NCBI GenBank assembly: GCA_900319625.1
Contig: ONPD01000002.1
Location: 124,001-188,000 of the forward strand
Direction: 5' to 3'
Origin: an uncultured Treponema sp.
GTDB taxonomy: Bacteria; Spirochaetota; Spirochaetia; Treponematales; Treponemataceae
DNA: 64,000 nt
Shown here: piece after piece, positions 33,545-42,221 of the stretch
How the letters are laid out: the number at the start of each line of letters is the position of its first letter
How positions within the stretch are numbered: the first letter of the stretch is position 1
Program-made: the position numbers and the translations under genes
Notes under the pieces: generated by a model
The model's database searches: none
Told to the model about the DNA's origin: nothing
Seen by the model: only the letters and a program-made list of their open reading frames with translations

Positions 33545-35893
33545 ATGACTGAAAATCTTGAACAATACCTTTCTCTTCTCAATGAGCAGCAGTTAGAGGC
33601 TGTAAAACACGAGGGAAGCCCGCTTTTGATTCTTGCGGGTGCGGGTTCCGGAAAAACCCGCGTAATCACAACAAAGATTGCTTATCTGATTGGTGAAAAA
33701 AATATAGAGCCCTGGAAAATCCTTGCGGTTACCTTTACCAAAAAAGCCGCAAATGAAATGAGGGAGCGTGCAATCTCCCTGGACCAAAGGGCCGCTGAAT
33801 CTCAAATCAGAACTTTTCATTCATTCGGTTCCTGGTTTCTTAGAAAATATGCAAGGCAGGCCGGCCTTGAAGATAATTTTACCGTTTATGATGACGGCGA
33901 TATGGAGACAATCGTAAAAAAGGCTGTGCCTGAGCTCAGCTCTAAAGAAGCCCGTATTGCGGCTCATCAGATTGCCCTTGCAAAGGATTACTGTCTCTTT
34001 CCTGAAGATGATTTGAGCATTATCGGAAGTGAATTTGATTTGAACGACATCTACAAAAAATATCAGACCCGCCTTCGCGCAACAGGTAACGCAGATTTTG
34101 GTGATTTAATTATGCTGCCGGTCCGCGTTATGGACGAAAATCCTGAAATTGCAGATTACATTCATTCGCGCTTCAGGGTGATAATGGTAGATGAGTATCA
34201 GGACTCCAACATTGCCCAGTTTAAGCTTTTGCAGAAGCTTTCGGGCTATGACGGGGCCGGGCAGGGGGCGGTTGCGCTGGAAGGGGGCACTGACGCTGGA
34301 ATGGACAATGGCTGCGGCACTTACGTCTGCGTAGTAGGTGATGATGACCAGTCAATCTACCATTTCCGCGGCGCCGAAGTTCAGAATATCCTTTCTTTTG
34401 AGAAAAAGTTTCCCGGAACCCAGATTATCCGCCTGGAACGCAATTACCGTTCAACCGGAAAAATCCTTCACGCCGCTGACCTTGTCGTAAAAAAGAATGT
34501 TAACCGCCTTGGAAAAACTCTTGTTGCCGACCGGGGCGAGGGAAAGCAGCCTGTCCTTGCTTTTTTGTCAGACCAGAATGCAGAGGCAGTTTTTACAGGC
34601 GGAATGATTCAAAAGTCAGTTGAAGAGGGAGGCGCCAGGTATTCTGACTGGGCTGTGCTTTACAGAACCAACGCCCAGTCCCTGAATTTTGAAAAGGAAT
34701 TTCTTCATAAAAAAATTCCTTACGTTGTAGTAGGCTCTCTGAAATTCTACGAGCGTGAAGAAATTAAGGACGCCCTTTCCTATATCGCTTTGAGCGCCAA
34801 TCCCCGCGATGAAATCTCTTTCCGCCGCATCGTGAATAAGCCGACCCGCGGGCTTGGAGAGAAAACTCAGGATAAAATTCTGGATAATGCCATTGAATGG
34901 AACGAGGATGGAACGCCTTCTTATTCAAACCTGATTGAAGCCTGCAGGACTGCGGCGCCGAATCTTTCAAAAAAAGCCCGGGAAGGTGCCGAAGCCTTCT
35001 GTAAAATATTTTCTGAGCTGGACGGCTTTCTTGAAGGGGCGGAAAAAGAAGAAGACAGCGGCCTTCACCTTTCTGATTTTATTGAGCGGGTAATTAAGGC
35101 AAGCGGTCTTGATGAATATCATAAGGCCAGTGATGAAATTGAAGGAACCCAGCGCCTTTTGAACCTTGAAGAGCTTGTAAACTCTGCAATTCCTTATGAA
35201 TGCTCGCTTGAAGGCCTTACGGAATTTCTTGATGCAATCAATCTTGACCGCACACTTGAGCTTTCGCAGGAAGAAAAATCTGATGATGCAGTTACCCTTA
35301 TCACCCTTCACAATACAAAGGGTCTTGAATACAAAAAGGTTGTGATTACAGGCCTGGAAGAAGGCATTTTTCCACGTATGGATAAGGCGGGCGCTGACCT
35401 TGAAGAAGAACGCCGTCTTTTCTACGTAGGAATTACCCGTGCCCGCGACGAGCTTTACGTTACCTCCTGCGCCAGCCGCTATATGTATGGCAGCGTTCAG
35501 TTTATGAGGCCCAGTCCTTTTATTAAGGAAGGGGCTGCGGCCTTTAATCTGATTGGTCAGGTGCCTTTCAGCTTTAAGAAGGCTTCTGCCGAGGAACGCT
35601 TTGCCGGCATTGGAAAGCGGATTGAAGGCTCGGAGTTTGATTCTCGCGGGGCAGGCACATTTGCCGGGGCAGGAGCATTGGCCGGGGAAAACGAGCTTTC
35701 CGAAGAAGATGCAGAACTCCTGGAAAAATACAAAAAGGGCACCAAAGTTTATCACGATGATTACGGCTACGGAGTCGTTCAGAAATGCTATATGAACGAG
35801 GGCGAAGTTGTAGCTGAACTGCAGTTTGAAAATGGCGGCCGCAAAAAATTCCTGCCAAAATATCAGAGAAAAGCCCTGGATATAATCCGCTAA
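33545..35893 (+). CDS. pcrA: UvrD/PcrA-type DNA helicase
   Basis: A 782-residue superfamily 1A helicase that unwinds DNA 3' to 5' in repair and clears polymerases. Motif I is AGAGSGKT, motif II DEYQDSN, motif III GDDDQSIYHFRGA, motif IV RLERNYRST, motif V TLHNTKGLEY and motif VI GITRARDELY. The C-terminal 55 residues (GTKVYHDDYGYGVV) form the Tudor-like domain that binds RNA polymerase in PcrA. Two Gly/Ala-rich insertions are present, one between motifs II and III (34248-34323) and one in the C-terminal linker (35640-35695). Confidence 0.93.
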   Translation: MTENLEQYLSLLNEQQLEAVKHEGSPLLILAGAGSGKTRVITTKIAYLIGEKNIEPWKILAVTFTKKAANEMRERAISLDQRAAESQIRTFHSFGSWFLRKYARQAGLEDNFTVYDDGDMETIVKKAVPELSSKEARIAAHQIALAKDYCLFPEDDLSIIGSEFDLNDIYKKYQTRLRATGNADFGDLIMLPVRVMDENPEIADYIHSRFRVIMVDEYQDSNIAQFKLLQKLSGYDGAGQGAVALEGGTDAGMDNGCGTYVCVVGDDDQSIYHFRGAEVQNILSFEKKFPGTQIIRLERNYRSTGKILHAADLVVKKNVNRLGKTLVADRGEGKQPVLAFLSDQNAEAVFTGGMIQKSVEEGGARYSDWAVLYRTNAQSLNFEKEFLHKKIPYVVVGSLKFYEREEIKDALSYIALSANPRDEISFRRIVNKPTRGLGEKTQDKILDNAIEWNEDGTPSYSNLIEACRTAAPNLSKKAREGAEAFCKIFSELDGFLEGAEKEEDSGLHLSDFIERVIKASGLDEYHKASDEIEGTQRLLNLEELVNSAIPYECSLEGLTEFLDAINLDRTLELSQEEKSDDAVTLITLHNTKGLEYKKVVITGLEEGIFPRMDKAGADLEEERRLFYVGITRARDELYVTSCASRYMYGSVQFMRPSPFIKEGAAAFNLIGQVPFSFKKASAEERFAGIGKRIEGSEFDSRGAGTFAGAGALAGENELSEEDAELLEKYKKGTKVYHDDYGYGVVQKCYMNEGEVVAELQFENGGRKKFLPKYQRKALDIIR
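35648..35683 (+). repeat. 18-bp tandem duplication inside the helicase gene
   Basis: Two adjacent 18-base units (35648-35665 and 35666-35683) both begin GGGGCAGG and end GCC, with three mismatches. They encode Gly/Ala-rich linker residues just before the Tudor domain. Confidence 0.7.
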
Positions 35894-35915
35894 ACAGCGT
35901 ATTTTTAATTTTTTT

Positions 35916-35944
35916 TTGCAAAATCAAGTCTGCTGATGTAAAAT
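35916..35944 (+). promoter_or_regulatory. Leaderless-type promoter of the sensor-GGDEF gene
   Basis: TTGCAA (35916-35921), a 17-nt spacer and TAAAAT (35939-35944) end 6 nt before the ATG at 35951, with no ribosome site. Confidence 0.55.
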
Positions 35945-35950
35945 ATAAGA

Positions 35951-37921
35951 ATGGCGCGTAGTAGATATAGGATCGCACTTATTCTTGATTTTATTACTAT
36001 AGAGTACTCTCACAGGCTTTTTGATTCAGTAAGCAAGGCCTGCCGCGAACACGACTACGAGCTTGTTGTATTTCCAATCGGAACCCTTCATTCGGTACGA
36101 ACGGCCTTCGGTTATCAGGAAGCGGCAATCACTTCTTTAATCACTACAAATTCTATTGACGGAATCATTATTTCTACCGGCGTTCAGCTGCATTTTGTTT
36201 CAAAAAACGAAATGCTTTCATATATAAAAGGCTTTACTCCTATTCCCGTAATTTCGGTAGCCGTTGATATTCCGGGCTGCCCTTCAATTACCTCTGATCC
36301 TTATGATGCCTACAGGGTGATATTTGATAATCTGATTGATGTTCAGCACTGCAAAAAGTTTGCAATTCTTGGACTCAGAAGTTCATCTCCCGAAATCAGA
36401 ATCCGCCGTAATGTAATTCACAGGATTTTTGAAGAGAAAAATCTTTCGACTTCAGATTATACGTATTTCCGTATGAGCTTTGACTACCTTCAGATTTTAA
36501 AAGACCTGGAGACCTATGCGCTTTCTAACGACGGAAAAATCGAGTTTGATGCAATCGTTGCCTTTAATGATGAAATGGCATACGCCGCAAGTGAATTTGT
36601 AAAATCTCACGGACTTCGTATTCCTGAGGATATTCAGATTGTCGGCTTTGATAATCTTGAACAGTCGGATTTTAATAATCCTTCTATTACAAGTGTAGAT
36701 CAGCACGTTGATGAACACGGTAGAAAAGCTGTTGAAATGCTGGCTTCGATATTTAATAACGAGCCTTTTGAGCAGAATCTTACCCTGATTAATACGGCTG
36801 TGCTTCGGGAAAGCTCATGCAGGGTTCCTTATCCCCAGGCCTTTAAGGAGCGGCCATACTGTACCATTAATCTTGATGTTGATAAGGTTTTACATTCAAG
36901 AAATGTTGTTTCTGATTTGTATTTCAGAACGGCTCAGGTTCAGAAGGTTATGAATTATTACACTGAAACCCAGTTTGATATGACTCCTGACCAGCTTAAG
37001 TCCCGCCTTAATTCAGATTTACGGGATTTTGGCATTAAGGCCGCCGCAGTTGTGCTTTACGAGGCTCCTATAGAACAGGCAATTCCTTTTGATTATTTTA
37101 ATCTTCCTCATCGGGCAAGCGTTTTCTGTGCCTTTGATGAAAGTTCCGGCTACGACAGCGAAATTCTTCCGGAGCGCATAAAGTTTAATCCGAATGAGCG
37201 TATGGTTCCTGACGGAATCTACGATTTTACAGAAAAGGGAAACGTTGTGATGGCCTTGTATCACAATACCCTGCAGTATGGTTATGTAATTTTCAGAACT
37301 GACAATCACGATGACTTTTTTGTTCACGACTTTATAATGAAAATTGTTTCTTCTCTTGTAAGCTCGATTTTCTCTTATGCCCAGGTTTCCAGTGAAAAGA
37401 CCAGGTTCCACAAAAAATACAAGGAACTGGACGTCGTTGCAAACACTGATGATCTTACCGGCCTTTATAACCGCCGAGGCCTCTTTGATTTTGGTAAGAC
37501 AACCCTTCAGTTTGCAAAGGCAATGAATCAGAGCGGACTGATTATTTACTGTGATATGGACGGCCTCAAAAAAATCAACGATAACTTTGGTCACGAGGCG
37601 GGCGACTGCGCAATCATTGCTGAATCAATCATTCTTAAGGGAAACTTTCGTGCAAATGATATTGTTGCCCGAATTGGTGGTGATGAATTTGTAATCATTA
37701 GTCCCGGAATGACTGTTGAGGCCTTTGAAAAAATACAGAAGCTTATTAAGGATGATTGTCAGCTCTGGACAGAAAAAAATGAATCAAAATTCCGCCTTTC
37801 AATCAGTATGGGCTATGTAAAGTTCCCGTCTGACAAGGTCGGCTATCAGATAACCCCTCTCCTTTCCGAAGCCGACGCCAACCTCTACATTGAAAAACGC
37901 AATAAAAAACTAGCTACCTAA
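35951..37921 (+). CDS. LacI-type sugar-sensor domain fused to a diguanylate cyclase
   Basis: A 656-residue protein with no signal peptide or membrane helix. Residues about 6-290 form a type I periplasmic-binding fold like the effector domain of LacI/GalR regulators (IALILDFITIEYSHRLF, DAIVAFNDEMAYAA, IQIVGFDNLEQSDFNNPSI, each in family order), but no DNA-binding domain precedes it. A middle region (about 300-460) is GAF-like, then a short coiled coil leads to GGDEF (about 490-655). The active site GGDEF is residues 576-580, and the RxxD inhibitory site RAND is residues 567-570, so it should make c-di-GMP and show product inhibition. A cytosolic sugar probably controls it. Confidence 0.9.
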   Translation: MARSRYRIALILDFITIEYSHRLFDSVSKACREHDYELVVFPIGTLHSVRTAFGYQEAAITSLITTNSIDGIIISTGVQLHFVSKNEMLSYIKGFTPIPVISVAVDIPGCPSITSDPYDAYRVIFDNLIDVQHCKKFAILGLRSSSPEIRIRRNVIHRIFEEKNLSTSDYTYFRMSFDYLQILKDLETYALSNDGKIEFDAIVAFNDEMAYAASEFVKSHGLRIPEDIQIVGFDNLEQSDFNNPSITSVDQHVDEHGRKAVEMLASIFNNEPFEQNLTLINTAVLRESSCRVPYPQAFKERPYCTINLDVDKVLHSRNVVSDLYFRTAQVQKVMNYYTETQFDMTPDQLKSRLNSDLRDFGIKAAAVVLYEAPIEQAIPFDYFNLPHRASVFCAFDESSGYDSEILPERIKFNPNERMVPDGIYDFTEKGNVVMALYHNTLQYGYVIFRTDNHDDFFVHDFIMKIVSSLVSSIFSYAQVSSEKTRFHKKYKELDVVANTDDLTGLYNRRGLFDFGKTTLQFAKAMNQSGLIIYCDMDGLKKINDNFGHEAGDCAIIAESIILKGNFRANDIVARIGGDEFVIISPGMTVEAFEKIQKLIKDDCQLWTEKNESKFRLSISMGYVKFPSDKVGYQITPLLSEADANLYIEKRNKKLAT

Positions 37922-39272
37922 TGTATTGAATATATGTTGCTGCCGGGCGGGCAATTATGTCTACACGGCGGTTCTGAGCACGACCTTCCTCATTTTCATT
38001 GCTCGCTATAGGCCTTGTGCCTCCATATCCCTTGTAAGTGAAAATATTTTTTGGAAGTCCGTATTCCACGAGAGCATTCATTACTGTTCTGGTTCTTTCA
38101 ATAGAAAGATTAAGCTGACCAACCGGCTTTCCAACATCAGCGGTGTGGCCCTCAACAAGAATGGTGTAGCCGTTATTTTCGGTGATAATCTTTTTAAGGC
38201 CTTCTGCAATTTCCTTGATACGCTCGCTTTCTTTTGGCAAAAGCTCCGGCGAATCCGGCTTGAATTTCAAATCATCTACAGTAATCTTAATGCCGGTAGG
38301 ATCATCAACAATTTCGACATTCTGTACCTTGTTTTCAAAAAAGTGCTGGCGGACGGTATTAAAGTTTACGTAATATGCCTCGTCTTTTTTAGGAATTGCA
38401 ATATCATAAATCAGATTGTTCTTATCCAAAAGAATTACGACTTTTCCCTGCTCAAGCAGCTTGAGATTTTCAGGAACTGTAAGGATTTTAAGTGCATCAT
38501 CCCGGCTGATAATCGGGTCGGTTCTGTTTTTTCCGTAAACTTCCTTTGCCCGGATATAAAGAGGATCAATTCCAACCCGGTCAGAATAATCAAGAATATC
38601 ATCTGAGTAGTGGAAGGCTGTAAGACCAGTTTTCTTAACGATTTCAGGATTTACAATTCCTTTTTCATAAACAATGTTCATCTGATTGTCCCAGATTGTC
38701 GGGAAGAAGCAGGGATATATTTCACTTTTTACGTATTCACCGTGAACCGGATAGGCACCGCGGGCATCAATAATGATTCCTGAATAGGCGCGGGAAGGAA
38801 TTAAATCAATAGGTTTTTCCGGGATATAGTTGAAGTATTGTCTTACAAGTTCCTTACCAAGATTGTTAATCTGAAGGGTATTTGTGCTGTCCAGGGTTGC
38901 AAGATCCTTTGAAAAAACATCAGGAGTTTTGTAGCCATGGGTAATAAAATAATAAACCTGATCCAGTGTCAGCTGTTCCATCACAACCATATCAGAAAGT
39001 GTGTGCTTTGAATCCTCAAAAAGAGAAAGCAGGGAAGGTTGAATAAGCTGAGACATTTTCAGTGTGATTTTTGAAGAAGCGGCCTTTTTTCCGGATGGCA
39101 TCTGAAGATCAGCAGATTTACAGTCGTAAGATAGGTCTGTCGTAAATACTCTTGTGACCCAGTTGATACGGCTTTTTGCACTGACTATTCCTTCAGAGGA
39201 AAAGATTTTTTGGCTTGTGACTGCAGAAAGGAATAATCCCATCGCAAGAGATAAAAAGAATTGCTTTTTCAT
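37914..39272 (-). CDS. OmpA-family outer-membrane/peptidoglycan-binding protein
   Basis: A 452-residue exported protein with signal peptide MKKQFFLSLAMGLFLSAVTS. The C-terminal 110 residues are an OmpA-type peptidoglycan-binding domain (LVEGHTADVG, SIERTRTVMNALVEYGLP, YGGTRPIASN, AQNRRVDI), including the Asp and Arg that hold diaminopimelate. The N-terminal 330 residues have no barrel pattern that I recognise and contain an internal FHYSDDILDYSDRVG region. The gene converges on the sensor-GGDEF gene with an 8-nt overlap. AGGA lies between a TATAGT box and the ATG. Confidence 0.88.
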   Translation of the reverse strand: MKKQFFLSLAMGLFLSAVTSQKIFSSEGIVSAKSRINWVTRVFTTDLSYDCKSADLQMPSGKKAASSKITLKMSQLIQPSLLSLFEDSKHTLSDMVVMEQLTLDQVYYFITHGYKTPDVFSKDLATLDSTNTLQINNLGKELVRQYFNYIPEKPIDLIPSRAYSGIIIDARGAYPVHGEYVKSEIYPCFFPTIWDNQMNIVYEKGIVNPEIVKKTGLTAFHYSDDILDYSDRVGIDPLYIRAKEVYGKNRTDPIISRDDALKILTVPENLKLLEQGKVVILLDKNNLIYDIAIPKKDEAYYVNFNTVRQHFFENKVQNVEIVDDPTGIKITVDDLKFKPDSPELLPKESERIKEIAEGLKKIITENNGYTILVEGHTADVGKPVGQLNLSIERTRTVMNALVEYGLPKNIFTYKGYGGTRPIASNENEEGRAQNRRVDIIARPAATYIQYIR

Positions 39273-39299
39273 ATATAGTCCTACTATATCAGTTTCGGA

Positions 39300-40454
39300 T
39301 TATTTTGAGGGAATATAAAGTGTTTTTCCTATTTTAAGGATAGCGTTTTCAGATATATCGTTGATTTCGCAGAGGGAAGCAAGACTAACATGGAAGCGGC
39401 GGGAAATTGACCAGAGGGAATCCCCTTTTACGACAATGTACTTGAAGGGAAATTCAATCGGCGAAAGCTGTTTGATGGCGTCCCGGGCTGATTTTTCCAT
39501 GCCAAGAGGAAGCCGGATGTGACATTCTTTTGCAGGGTGGGTCATTCCGCGTATGTAGGCTGGATTTAGTTTTTTAAGGGTTTCGGGCTCCATCTTCATT
39601 TCCTGGGCCAGCTGACTTATGGAATAGGCTTTTTTTACAGTGATGTAGTCGAAGTTGCCTTCTTTTTCATTCTGTAAAACTTCAAATTCTTCGTGATGGT
39701 CTGGAAGGTCGATTCCGTAATACTGGCTGTTGGTTGCAAGGTCAGCGATTGCAAGGAGTTTTGGAACGTATTCCGCTGTCTGCCGGCTGATTAAATTGTG
39801 GCTGGCAAGATACCAGAAATCTTTTACCGGTGATTTTTTCAGCGCCTTCGACATTGCGCCAAGACCGCAGTTGTAGGCCCCCAGGGCAAGAGGCCAGTCC
39901 TTAAAATATCTGTAGTTTTCCTTAAGTTTTTTGATGGCGGCTTCGGTTTCGCGCCAGGGGTCGTAGCGTTCATCAACAAAATCGTTGAGGATAAGAAAGT
40001 TTGAGACGCTGTTTTCCATGAACTGCCAGAGTCCGATTGCACCGGATTTGGAACGGGCATTGGGCTTGTAGTTTGATTCAATCATGGGAAGATATTCGAT
40101 TACCAGGGGCAGGTCGTTATCCATTACGGCTTTGCGAACATAAATGCGGTAGTCCTGGGCTCGCTCAAGGTCATCGGAAAGGCGCTTTGCATATTTTGGC
40201 GAAAGATAGAGGCTGCGGATTTTTTCAACCTCGGGTCTGTCTGCGCCGGGAATGTCCAGCGGGATGTAAGGTGGGCGGCGGGATGCTTCTACAAGCTCTG
40301 CCTGGATTTTTGCAAGATTTGCATTTTCAGAAGTGTCTTCAATTACAGCTTCAACTTCAGTTTCAACTTCAACCTGGGGCTCCTGGCAGAAAAGGGGAGT
40401 CAGCAGAGATGTAAAAAGCGCTAGAAGTGGCAGGAGACGTTTTGAAATCTTCAT
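39300..40454 (-). CDS. Membrane-bound lytic transglycosylase, MltD-like
   Basis: A 384-residue exported enzyme with signal peptide ending LLTPLFC, a possible lipobox. The SLT domain (about 108-250) contains the catalytic Glu126 in LPMIESNYKPNARSKSGA, then GLWQFM and ALGAYNCGLG, and cuts the glycan strand with anhydro-ring formation. A degenerate LysM (about 270-320) and a good C-terminal LysM (YIVVKGDSLWSISRRF) bind peptidoglycan. Residues 25-45 are Glu/Val rich. The start overlaps the stop of the upstream lipoprotein gene. Confidence 0.92.
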   Translation of the reverse strand: MKISKRLLPLLALFTSLLTPLFCQEPQVEVETEVEAVIEDTSENANLAKIQAELVEASRRPPYIPLDIPGADRPEVEKIRSLYLSPKYAKRLSDDLERAQDYRIYVRKAVMDNDLPLVIEYLPMIESNYKPNARSKSGAIGLWQFMENSVSNFLILNDFVDERYDPWRETEAAIKKLKENYRYFKDWPLALGAYNCGLGAMSKALKKSPVKDFWYLASHNLISRQTAEYVPKLLAIADLATNSQYYGIDLPDHHEEFEVLQNEKEGNFDYITVKKAYSISQLAQEMKMEPETLKKLNPAYIRGMTHPAKECHIRLPLGMEKSARDAIKQLSPIEFPFKYIVVKGDSLWSISRRFHVSLASLCEINDISENAILKIGKTLYIPSK

Positions 40455-41512
40455 CAGAGCTTTTCACCCATGTAGATTCCGGCCCATTCCCAGTTTCCGT
40501 GTATATCTGAATCAAGCGGGAAGTTTACTTTTCTGAAATAAAGATACCAGACCGGAACGTAGGTAGACCAGCCGGTTGTACGTAAATATGCTTCTGTCGG
40601 TGTTGATGAAGGGTCAAGCGTGTCGCTGCAGCGGATTCTGTTTCCCCTCATAAAGCTGCGCATAGAAAACTCTTCCTGGGCATTTGTATCAGTTTCATCC
40701 TGCTTCCAGGACATAGAGAAGAAGTTTACCTTTGCCTTGTATTTATCAAGGGAGCGCCAGTCATAATTGCGGATAGCTTTTCTTACCGCTGTTTCAAGGC
40801 CTTCCAGAGTTTCAAAGGTCCACTTTTTGTCTGATGAGTTGTAATCAATGAGGTGGCGGGCATTTTTGTAGGCGTCCGGTTCACCTGGAATCTGAATTGT
40901 GGTTGCATCCGGCTGTTCAAGAAAAACTGTGTAGGCGCGCAGAGCCTGAGTCCACTGGCTGTCTTTTTCATATTCCATAGCAAGACGCAGGTAAAGCTCT
41001 GTTGTGTTTACGTTTTGCGGAAAGCGGTTAATCAGGCTGTTAAAATATCTGATTCGATGGGCCGGCGACTTACTGATCTGAATCAGATTCTGCAGGCACA
41101 TAAAGTGAATTGAATTTCCCTTTACCAGCAGATCCTGATACTGCTGTAAAATTCGGTCAAAATAATATTCTGCAACCGGCTCTGCTCCCATTGAAAGATA
41201 GGCGTAGGCAGTCATTAAAAGCCAGTAGGAGTTATACATATCGTTTGGATTCTGTTCGACCCAGTCAGTAAGAAAAAGCACCGCCCCCTGGTAATCCTTC
41301 AGGTTCAGATAGTTTGTTGCCATCTGATTTATGATTGTATAACGCTGCTGTTCGTTTAAATCGCCTTTTTCGAGGATATGAAGCAGCTGAGCCTGATTTT
41401 CTTCAAATACCGAAGCCGTATTTTTTGTGCTTTTATCTGACTTACAGGCCGAAAATATAATAGAAGAAAAAGTGATTATGATAAGTAAAAGTTTTTTAAT
41501 TATCTGCTTCAT
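40454..41512 (-). CDS. TPR-containing lipoprotein
   Basis: A 352-residue lipoprotein with signal peptide ending SIIFSAC. Residues about 35-215 hold degenerate tetratricopeptide-like helical hairpins (NYLNLKDYQGAVLFLTDWVE, ALRAYTVFLEQPD). The C-terminal third is unlike anything I recognise, with several Trp residues (TGWSTYVPVWYLYF). It is coupled to the MltD-like gene, which suggests a partner in wall remodelling. The promoter region lies within 41513-41570 and overlaps that of the divergent membrane-protein gene. Confidence 0.82.
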   Translation of the reverse strand: MKQIIKKLLLIIITFSSIIFSACKSDKSTKNTASVFEENQAQLLHILEKGDLNEQQRYTIINQMATNYLNLKDYQGAVLFLTDWVEQNPNDMYNSYWLLMTAYAYLSMGAEPVAEYYFDRILQQYQDLLVKGNSIHFMCLQNLIQISKSPAHRIRYFNSLINRFPQNVNTTELYLRLAMEYEKDSQWTQALRAYTVFLEQPDATTIQIPGEPDAYKNARHLIDYNSSDKKWTFETLEGLETAVRKAIRNYDWRSLDKYKAKVNFFSMSWKQDETDTNAQEEFSMRSFMRGNRIRCSDTLDPSSTPTEAYLRTTGWSTYVPVWYLYFRKVNFPLDSDIHGNWEWAGIYMGEKL

Positions 41513-41541
41513 AAATGGAAATTTACCATAGCACTTTATTA

Positions 41542-41570
41542 TTGTAAAGAATGATTTTTGATTGTATATT
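41542..41570 (+). promoter_or_regulatory. Sigma-70 promoter of the 41607 gene
   Basis: TTGTAA (41542-41547), 17-nt spacer and TATATT (41565-41570). Transcription should start near 41577, so the ATG at 41574 would lie outside the message and ATG 41607 is preferred. Confidence 0.55.
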
Positions 41571-41606
41571 TAAATGATTGACTTTATTAGAGATGGGTTT
41601 TTATTT

Positions 41607-42206
41607 ATGAAAGGCGGTTACATTAAAGTTCTGAATTTTCTTGCTATGCTCGGTTTCTTTTTAATAGCAACTGGCTTTCTTATTATTTTTTATGATTCTG
41701 ACTTTGCACTTTCCCTGCCGATTCTTATAGGCTTCCTTGTATTTCAGATTATTTTAGGTTTTGTAATGCAGTTACTGGCTGCAAGAAAAACTAAGAGCAT
41801 TTATCATATTTTTTCCGGTGCCCTTGTTTTTGTCTGCGGTCTGATTTCCCTTCTTCTTCAGTTTTTTGATGACCTCAAATTCTCTCAGGTCTGGCCCTTG
41901 TACGGCTTCTTCTGCGGACTTATACTTTTGGAATGCAGCTGGTTCCGTCATAGAAAAGTCCGCGCTGAATACGGAATCCCGGCTTTTGTTGTGATTGTAA
42001 TGAGCATTTACTATTCGCTCTTTTCATTAAAAATTATAAAAGTTTCACTTTCCTTCATCAGTTTTTTTGTTGCTCCGGTGCTTATTGTCGGATTAACATT
42101 ACTTCTGGTGGTTTTTTACTTTTTACAGAAAAAGCACAAAGAGTTGGTTCTCGATGATGAAAATTCAGACGAGTTTTCTTACGAGGAATATTTAGAAGAC
42201 GATTAA
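41607..42206 (+). CDS. Integral membrane protein of unknown function
   Basis: A 199-residue protein with about six hydrophobic helices and an acidic tail (DDENSDEFSYEEYLEDD). I choose ATG 41607 over an in-frame ATG at 41574 because the predicted transcription start is near 41577 and GAGATGGG lies 10 nt upstream of 41607. No family motif is recognised. The TPR gene starts 15 nt downstream and is probably cotranscribed. Confidence 0.75.
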   Translation: MKGGYIKVLNFLAMLGFFLIATGFLIIFYDSDFALSLPILIGFLVFQIILGFVMQLLAARKTKSIYHIFSGALVFVCGLISLLLQFFDDLKFSQVWPLYGFFCGLILLECSWFRHRKVRAEYGIPAFVVIVMSIYYSLFSLKIIKVSLSFISFFVAPVLIVGLTLLLVVFYFLQKKHKELVLDDENSDEFSYEEYLEDD

Positions 42207-42221
42207 GGCCCGGCGGGTTAA

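Noticed and set aside
34967-35755. Long open frame opposite the helicase gene
   Set aside because: The helicase motifs lie on the plus strand; the antisense product is Lys/Phe-rich with no start signals.
35888-35918. Terminator after the helicase gene
   Set aside because: The stem (CGCT/AGCG) is only four base pairs; the T-rich stretch is more likely part of the next promoter region.
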